DNA of 10,710 bases from Erysipelotrichaceae bacterium. GTDB taxonomy: Bacteria; Bacillota_I; Bacilli_A; Erysipelotrichales; Erysipelotrichaceae. The stretch spans positions 1 through 10,710 of the forward strand of contig DXZE01000052.1 of assembly GCA_019415435.1 (NCBI GenBank). Reading direction: 5' to 3'. This document shows positions 6,462 to 10,710 of the stretch, one piece after another; position 1 is the first letter of the stretch, and the number at the start of each line of letters is the position of its first letter. The notes beneath the pieces were generated by a model. The model had not been told where the DNA came from, made no database searches, and saw only the letters and a program-made list of their open reading frames with translations. Both the position numbers and the translations under genes were made by a program.

Positions 6462-7854
6462 CAGCATCTCCTTTCAGCATCATATCTCCATTCTGTTCTG
6501 ACATATGCAAAAGCAGACCAAGGAAACAGAATACAAGTGTTTCATATGTAAATCCTCTTGATAACAGAGGTATCGGTAATCCGGCAAATGGAATCACATT
6601 GCAGGATCCTAAGATGACAATCATTGCCTGCATGCATATTAATACCGTAGCGCCATAAACAACGACACTGTCCTGTACATCTTCTTTTAATAATCTTCTG
6701 CTTAACTCACTGCCGGATATCATGATTCTTAAAAACAGGAATATGACAAAGAATCCGGCAATAAAACCAAATGCATTCACTAAGGCAATAAATGCCATAT
6801 CACTTTCAGCGACAGGAATGGCATGGAAGTTAACCGTATTGCCAAATAAACCGGCCATCCATAAAGCTCTCTTTCCCTGCATTAACTGATATCCTGCACC
6901 ATTTGGATCAGAATAGATATTTGCGGCTACCGAGAATCTGTCATGTACTTTCTTGACAATAACCCATATAGACCGTGACAGACCACTCAGACTTCCTGCC
7001 TGGTATCCTGGCAATAACACTCTCCATAAGATAAAGCACAAGCCTAATACAGATAATGTAATGATAAATACAGATAAGAGATAAATACGCTTTGTCTTTC
7101 CTCTTTTCATAAAAATAAAAAGAATAGAAAGATGCAGAAAGTACAGAATAAACATAGAACCAAGTTCATGAATCAAAACAGATCCGATAAGGTTAATGCC
7201 AAAGAATATAGATGACAGTACAAGGATATGACGATCATCCAATCTTGTCGAAGAAGAGAACAGGGCACTGTAGAATAACATAGCAGCTACCTTGGTAAAG
7301 TCAGTTAACTGAATTGTAATACTGCCAACTCTGATCCAGGCGCTGGTACCATAGCCATTAGGATCCTTACCAGCAACCATTAAGACAATATAGATCGCTG
7401 CGCATACTGCCATCATCAGATAAACCGTAAAAGACTTGTTTAAAATCAATCGGAATACTCTGTAAAAATATACAAAGAGGTATCCGATCAGGCACGCAAT
7501 AACCATTTTGATTATTGAAAATGTTGTTAACGGGTTATAGATCTGGTCTATAAGTAACTGTAGTGCACAGCCAATTTCCGTTAACATGGCGCTGGCACAA
7601 AACAGCTTCATATCTCCATCTTTGTTATAGATTTTTGTGCCGAAAAAGGCAGTTCCGATTAATAGTGGAATCAGACAATACAGATAGTTTAAAGCTGCTG
7701 TACGGTTCTTTAAAAACAGCATAACTAAGAGTAAAAATGCAAGAATAATCGGATAAACAATATATCTTGATCCTTTTGCATTACGGGCATCTTTTTCAGC
7801 CTGTACATAAGGATCATAACTTTCATTCACTTCATTAAGGTTTCTGTTAAACAT
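6406..7854 (-). CDS. SEDS family (FtsW/RodA-type) peptidoglycan glycosyltransferase
   Basis: A 482-residue polytopic membrane protein, predicted to polymerise lipid II into glycan strands with its cognate class B PBP. It has a roughly 30-residue hydrophilic N-terminus, then about ten hydrophobic segments. Family landmarks are GTSAWIRVGS (169-178), DPNGAGYQLMQ (316-326), AESDMAFIAL (349-358) and LPIPLLSRGFTYE (426-438). D352 of ESDMAF aligns with the essential Asp I recall as D297 in Escherichia coli FtsW (HTDFIF). Several usually strict motifs are altered: QLTDFTK instead of QPSE-x-x-K, HELGS instead of xDxGT, LSRGFTYE instead of the usual S-Y-G-G motif. It therefore belongs to a divergent SEDS branch rather than housekeeping FtsW or RodA. 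AAGGAG (7860-7865) five bases before ATG 7854 sets the start. It is first in a two-gene operon with the PBP. Confidence 0.88.
   Translation of the reverse strand: MFNRNLNEVNESYDPYVQAEKDARNAKGSRYIVYPIILAFLLLVMLFLKNRTAALNYLYCLIPLLIGTAFFGTKIYNKDGDMKLFCASAMLTEIGCALQLLIDQIYNPLTTFSIIKMVIACLIGYLFVYFYRVFRLILNKSFTVYLMMAVCAAIYIVLMVAGKDPNGYGTSAWIRVGSITIQLTDFTKVAAMLFYSALFSSSTRLDDRHILVLSSIFFGINLIGSVLIHELGSMFILYFLHLSILFIFMKRGKTKRIYLLSVFIITLSVLGLCFILWRVLLPGYQAGSLSGLSRSIWVIVKKVHDRFSVAANIYSDPNGAGYQLMQGKRALWMAGLFGNTVNFHAIPVAESDMAFIALVNAFGFIAGFFVIFLFLRIMISGSELSRRLLKEDVQDSVVVYGATVLICMQAMIVILGSCNVIPFAGLPIPLLSRGFTYETLVFCFLGLLLHMSEQNGDMMLKGDADEETGQSERFVTTPYQDR
6468..6471 (-). promoter_or_regulatory. Ribosome-binding site that fixes the PBP start
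   Basis: On the minus strand AAAGGAG precedes two in-frame ATGs. The first (6467) touches GGAG; the second (6461) is six bases away and is the workable start. The site lies inside the SEDS coding region, so its translation depends on ribosomes finishing the upstream gene or on reinitiation. Confidence 0.75.
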
Positions 7855-7874
7855 ATTTTCTCCTTAACCTGTAA

Positions 7875-7902
7875 AGAATAGCAGAAATCTCATCTCCTGC
7901 AA
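7875..7902 (-). promoter_or_regulatory. Possible promoter of the SEDS-PBP operon
   Basis: On the minus strand TTGCAG (7902-7897), a 16-base spacer and TATTCT (7880-7875). The start would fall near 7868, just before the Shine-Dalgarno at 7860-7865. That leaves an unusually short leader, so confidence is low. Confidence 0.3.
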
Positions 7903-7923
7903 GTGTTGTCATTCTGCTTTCCG

Positions 7924-7952
7924 TTTACGAAATTCAGAATTTGTCAGATAAT
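7924..7952 (+). promoter_or_regulatory. Likely promoter of the methyltransferase-galM operon
   Basis: TTTACG (7924-7929), a 17-base spacer and GATAAT (7947-7952). The start would be near 7959, giving a leader of about 22 bases that includes GGAGG (7969-7973). No SAM riboswitch or T-box fits in this short leader, so methionine control through RNA is not evident. Confidence 0.5.
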
Positions 7953-7980
7953 AAGAATTACAGAAATCGGAGGATTAGCC

Positions 7981-9108
7981 ATGACGTATCAAAAACACTG
8001 TCCATTCCGCTTTGACTATGTAGGCAGTTTCTTACGCCCTGCAGATCTCAAGAAGGCAAGAGCTGAATATGAAAAACATGTCATCGATGCGGAACAGTTA
8101 AAATTAGCAGAAGATACCTGCATTCTGGATCTGATCTCCAAACAGAAGAAAGCAGGGTATCATGCCATTACAGATGGAGAATTCAGACGTTCCTGGTGGC
8201 ATATGGATTTCTTCTGGGGATTAAATGGTATTGAAAAGAAGAATACAAAAGATGGTCTGCACTTCCATGGAGAAACAACCAAGGCAGAAACAGCAGTCAT
8301 CACCGGAAAGATCTCTGGTGAGAATCATCCGTTTATTGATCATTTCCGTTTTGTAGAGGCACAGACAGATGATAATACGGTAGCCAAGCAGACCATTCCA
8401 GCACCAACCCAGTTATTAGCACAGTTACGTATGCCGGAATATGCTGAACAGAATCATTCTGTTTATCCAGATGATGATTCTTTAAAACATGACATTGTGG
8501 ATGCGTATCATACCGTTATTCAGGACTTCTATGATGCCGGATGCCGCAACCTGCAGTTTGATGACTGTACATGGACATTATACGCAGACAGATCCATGTG
8601 GCCTGCCTTTGGCATGGATGATGAAAAACTGAAGATCATTGCCGAAGAAGGAGTAGAACTCAATAATGCGGCTATTGCCGGACATCCTTCCGATATGGTT
8701 ATCAATACTCATGTATGCCGCGGTAACTTCCATTCAACCTATGCAAATAGTGGTGCCTATGATCCGATTGCGCCTTACTTATTCGCAAAAGAAAATGTGG
8801 ATGCGTTCTATCTCGAATACGACAGTGACAGGGCCGGTGGGTTTGAACCACTAAAGTATGTACCTGACGATAAGAAGGTTGTTTTAGGTTTAATCACTTC
8901 CAAGTCACCAGAACTGGAAGATGAAGACAGAATCATCAGAAGAATTCATCAGGCTGCCCAGTTCCATCCATTAGAACAGTTATGCCTGTCTCCGCAATGC
9001 GGCTTTGCGTCTACGGAAGAAGGAAACAAGCTGACAGAAGAAGATGAATGGAAAAAAGTAGCTCTTGTAAAGCATATTGCGGAAAGAGTATGGAAGGATT
9101 GTGATTGA
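7981..9108 (+). CDS. MetE C-terminal-domain-type cobalamin-independent methyltransferase (YxjG/YxjH-like)
   Basis: A 375-residue zinc enzyme homologous to the catalytic C-terminal half of methionine synthase MetE, in the group of B. subtilis YxjG/YxjH. The zinc ligand set is complete: H244 and C246 in NTHVCRGN, E279 in YLEYD and C340 in SPQCGFAS. Other family blocks are YVGSFLRP (13-20), TDGEFRRSWWHMDFFWG (64-80) and LQFDDCTWTLYAD (191-203). It would transfer a methyl group to homocysteine or a related thiol to yield methionine. The N-terminal MetE folate-binding half is absent, so the methyl donor is uncertain. GGAGG (7969-7973) seven bases before ATG 7981 sets the start. galM follows after one base, suggesting a shared transcript. 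Confidence 0.9.
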   Translation: MTYQKHCPFRFDYVGSFLRPADLKKARAEYEKHVIDAEQLKLAEDTCILDLISKQKKAGYHAITDGEFRRSWWHMDFFWGLNGIEKKNTKDGLHFHGETTKAETAVITGKISGENHPFIDHFRFVEAQTDDNTVAKQTIPAPTQLLAQLRMPEYAEQNHSVYPDDDSLKHDIVDAYHTVIQDFYDAGCRNLQFDDCTWTLYADRSMWPAFGMDDEKLKIIAEEGVELNNAAIAGHPSDMVINTHVCRGNFHSTYANSGAYDPIAPYLFAKENVDAFYLEYDSDRAGGFEPLKYVPDDKKVVLGLITSKSPELEDEDRIIRRIHQAAQFHPLEQLCLSPQCGFASTEEGNKLTEEDEWKKVALVKHIAERVWKDCD

Positions 9109-9109
9109 T

Positions 9110-10114
9110 ATGCATTGCAGTTTTGGTAAAAACAAAGAAGGTAAAGAAGTAACACTCTATACACTTGAAAATGACCATATCATCATGAAGGTCATGGACT
9201 ATGGCGCAACTCTCGTATCTTTCATTCAGAAAGATACAGGTCTTGATGTCGTAGAAGGATTTGACAGTGTAGAAGATTATATGAATCAGGATACTTATAT
9301 TGGTGCTTCCATTGGCCGTACAGCCAACCGAATAGAAAAGGGTATCTTTACCTTGAATGGAAAAACCTATCATCTTCCGATTAACAATAATGGCAACTGT
9401 AACCATGGTGGTATTGATGGCTTTGATAAGAAGATGTGGGACGGGGAAGAGAAAGAAGATAGTGTCATCTTCCATTACTTATCGAAAGATGGGGAAGAAG
9501 GATATCCGGGTAATCTTGATGTAACCGTAACCTATAAGCTTTTAGAGAATGGTATTTCCATTACTTCTGATGGCATCAGTGATGCAGATACATTATTCGC
9601 CTATACCAATCATTCTTACTTTAATCTGGATGAAAGTGATAATGCCATGCATCATAAAGTCAGAATTCCTTCAGATACCTATGGCTTGTCAGATGCCAAT
9701 GGTTTAACCCTGGATCAGTTTGTGCCTGTAGATAATACACCATTTGATTTCAGGGAATTCACTGAACTGGAAGCACGTATTCATGAAGATAATGAACAGT
9801 TGCAGTTTGGTAATGGCTATGATCATCATTATCCTGTATCTGGTACAGGCATGCGTACAATGGCAGAATGCAAAGGAAGTAAACTTCAGTTAACCATGCA
9901 GTCTGACTTCCCTGGTTTCCATTTCTATACAGCTAACTGGTTAAATGGAAAGAAGGGTAAGAAGGGACATGCATATGGTGCGAGAAGTGCAGTATGCTTT
10001 GAACCAGAGTATTGCCCGAATGCGATTAACTATTCTGATGTTAAGGATAAGCCTATCGTAAAGGCAGGTACGCATCTGAAACATGAGATACGTTATCTGC
10101 TTGAAGTTCTTTGA
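9110..10114 (+). CDS. galM: Aldose 1-epimerase (galactose mutarotase)
   Basis: Interconverts alpha and beta anomers of galactose or glucose in the cytoplasm, first step of the Leloir pathway. It has 334 residues, the usual length for the family. Active-site residues are visible: H99 in NHGG, H168 in NHSYFNL (general acid), D238 in YDHHYP, and E298 in FEPEYCPNAIN (general base). The sugar-site signature GRTANRIEKG (69-78) is also present. ATG 9110 lies one base after the upstream stop. Its only Shine-Dalgarno is AAGGA (9094-9098), eleven bases away, so translation may be coupled to the methyltransferase. In-frame GTG 9101 and TTG 9077 are less likely starts. No other gal genes are in the window. 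Confidence 0.94.
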   Translation: MHCSFGKNKEGKEVTLYTLENDHIIMKVMDYGATLVSFIQKDTGLDVVEGFDSVEDYMNQDTYIGASIGRTANRIEKGIFTLNGKTYHLPINNNGNCNHGGIDGFDKKMWDGEEKEDSVIFHYLSKDGEEGYPGNLDVTVTYKLLENGISITSDGISDADTLFAYTNHSYFNLDESDNAMHHKVRIPSDTYGLSDANGLTLDQFVPVDNTPFDFREFTELEARIHEDNEQLQFGNGYDHHYPVSGTGMRTMAECKGSKLQLTMQSDFPGFHFYTANWLNGKKGKKGHAYGARSAVCFEPEYCPNAINYSDVKDKPIVKAGTHLKHEIRYLLEVL

Positions 10115-10140
10115 TGGAATACATGCAGGAATGATAGAAT
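10111..10140 (+). promoter_or_regulatory. Extended -10 promoter of the GNAT gene
   Basis: TTGATG (10111-10116), overlapping the galM stop, is followed by an 18-base spacer and TAGAAT (10135-10140) with an extended -10 TG (10132-10133). Transcription would begin near 10147. That lies inside the left arm of the following hairpin, so this transcript would lack most of the arm. Confidence 0.5.
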
Positions 10141-10170
10141 AAGGACATCTTATAAAAGAGGTGTCCTTTT
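10141..10170 (+). terminator. Hairpin after galM, enclosing the GNAT ribosome site
   Basis: AAGGACATCT (10141-10150) pairs with AGGTGTCCTT (10159-10168, one G-U pair) around an eight-base loop. A TTTT run (10167-10170) directly abuts the GNAT ATG. It fits a rho-independent terminator for the galM transcript, although the T-run is short. GAGG (10158-10161), the GNAT Shine-Dalgarno, is in the right arm and would be hidden when the hairpin forms. Confidence 0.68.
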
Positions 10171-10644
10171 ATGTATATCAGAAGAGCGGAACAGAAAGAT
10201 CTTAAGAAAGTAGATTCATTATTATCACAGGTATTGGAGATTCATGCCTCTATCCGTCCGGATATCTTTATATCCGGCACTAAGAAATATACAGATGAAG
10301 AATTGTTAAATATCTTTAAAGATGATGAAAGACCTGTGTTTGTCGCATGTGATGAGTCAGATGAGGTATTGGGTTATGCTTTCTGTATCTTTAAACAACA
10401 GCCTTTCTCTACTAACATGCATCAGTTTAAGACATTATACATAGATGATTTATGTGTAGATGAAAAGGCAAGAGGAAAGCATGCAGGGGAAACCCTTTAT
10501 CACTATGTTCTTGATTATGCAAAGAAACATGGCTGCTACGATGTGACATTAAATGTATGGGAAGGAAATGATAAAGCCAGGAAGTTCTATGAGCATATGG
10601 GCTTAAAGGTAAAGGAAACCCAGATGGAAGTGATCCTAAAGTAA
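10171..10644 (+). CDS. GNAT family N-acetyltransferase
   Basis: A 157-residue acetyltransferase that would move an acetyl group from acetyl-CoA to an amine; the substrate cannot be told. The GNAT fold is visible: an N-terminal RRAEQKDL start (4-11), a substrate region, the beta4 strand LYIDDLCVDEKA (89-100), and the pyrophosphate-binding loop RGKHAG (101-106). NVWEGNDKARKFYEHMGL (128-145) carries the usual acetyl-CoA-site Asn and Tyr near the C-terminus. The start is ATG 10171, nine bases after GAGG (10158-10161). It lies 56 bases after galM and may be read from its own promoter. Confidence 0.9.
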   Translation: MYIRRAEQKDLKKVDSLLSQVLEIHASIRPDIFISGTKKYTDEELLNIFKDDERPVFVACDESDEVLGYAFCIFKQQPFSTNMHQFKTLYIDDLCVDEKARGKHAGETLYHYVLDYAKKHGCYDVTLNVWEGNDKARKFYEHMGLKVKETQMEVILK

Positions 10645-10656
10645 AAGGAGCTCGTA

Positions 10657-10710
10657 TGAAGTGAACCCAGAAAGTTGAACAAAGTAATCTAGCAGTATTG
10701 TAAGGCCTGC
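10657..10710. mobile_element. Probable terminus of an IS3-family (IS150-type) insertion sequence
   Basis: From TG at 10657 the sequence TGAAGTGAACCCAGAAAG, followed by TTGAAC, closely resembles terminal inverted repeats I recall for IS150-group elements. These begin with TG and contain a CCC-AGAAAGTT-G-AC core; I count about four differences in 24 positions against my remembered consensus. No transposase is visible because the window ends 54 bases in. Just upstream a consensus AAAGGAG (10644-10650) has no usable gene behind it: the ATG at 10656 is followed by only one codon and a stop. This suggests the element landed at the start of a gene. Confidence 0.5.

Noticed and set aside
7855..7980. 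A SAM (S-box) riboswitch or T-box before the methyltransferase
   Set aside because: The gap is only 126 bases, is shared with a divergent gene, and shows no T-box core, S-box pattern or leader terminator.
8666..9475. Alternative frames within the methyltransferase and galM genes
   Set aside because: They overlap two strongly supported genes and show no domain pattern or ribosome site.
1..10710. CRISPR array, tRNA or rRNA gene, toxin-antitoxin or defence system
   Set aside because: I saw no regularly spaced repeats of 24-40 bases, no cloverleaf sequence ending in CCA, and no protein with nuclease, helicase or toxin motifs.

Overview
The window looks like chromosomal DNA of a low-GC Gram-positive gut bacterium. 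A member of the Erysipelotrichia (Catenibacterium/Holdemanella-like) is my best guess. The grounds are AT-rich sequence, strong AGGAGG-type ribosome sites, a T-box leader, a DUF212 (divergent PAP2) protein and a SEDS/class B PBP pair. The genus is inferred from protein style only; no rRNA or other marker is present.

Layout, left to right. Bases 1-274 hold no supported gene but are rich in short direct and inverted repeats. lysS (minus, 275-1930) follows, preceded by a complete T-box leader (about 1944-2155) and a good extended -10 promoter. Divergent from it are a DUF212 membrane protein (2236-2697) with its own terminator, then a 572-residue secreted, beta-helix-like surface protein (2787-4505) with a strong terminator. 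Next is a decayed flavin-binding PPOX-type gene (4624-about 5024). It has a frameshift, an apparent internal deletion and a lost C-terminus, and it ends at a bidirectional terminator shared with the convergent cell-wall operon. That operon (minus, 7854 to 5061) encodes a divergent SEDS (FtsW/RodA-type) glycosyltransferase and a PbpA-like class B transpeptidase, overlapping by 56 bases. Divergent again are a MetE C-terminal-domain-type methyltransferase (7981-9108) and, one base later, galM (9110-10114). A GNAT acetyltransferase (10171-10644) follows a hairpin that contains its ribosome-binding site. The right edge (from about 10657) looks like the end of an IS3-family insertion sequence placed directly after a ribosome-binding site.

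How the genes work together. The SEDS and PBP proteins should form one peptidoglycan polymerase/crosslinking machine. lysS is controlled by the charging state of tRNA-Lys through its leader. The methyltransferase and galM are probably co-transcribed, although no metabolic link between them is evident. The GNAT gene seems able to use its own promoter, which would bypass the hairpin.

I see no convincing new defence or mobile system. The most notable items are the AAG-specifier T-box on lysS, the lysine-rich N-terminal extension of LysRS, the unusual SEDS motifs, the promoter-inside-hairpin arrangement before the GNAT gene, and the two edges that look like mobile-element boundaries.
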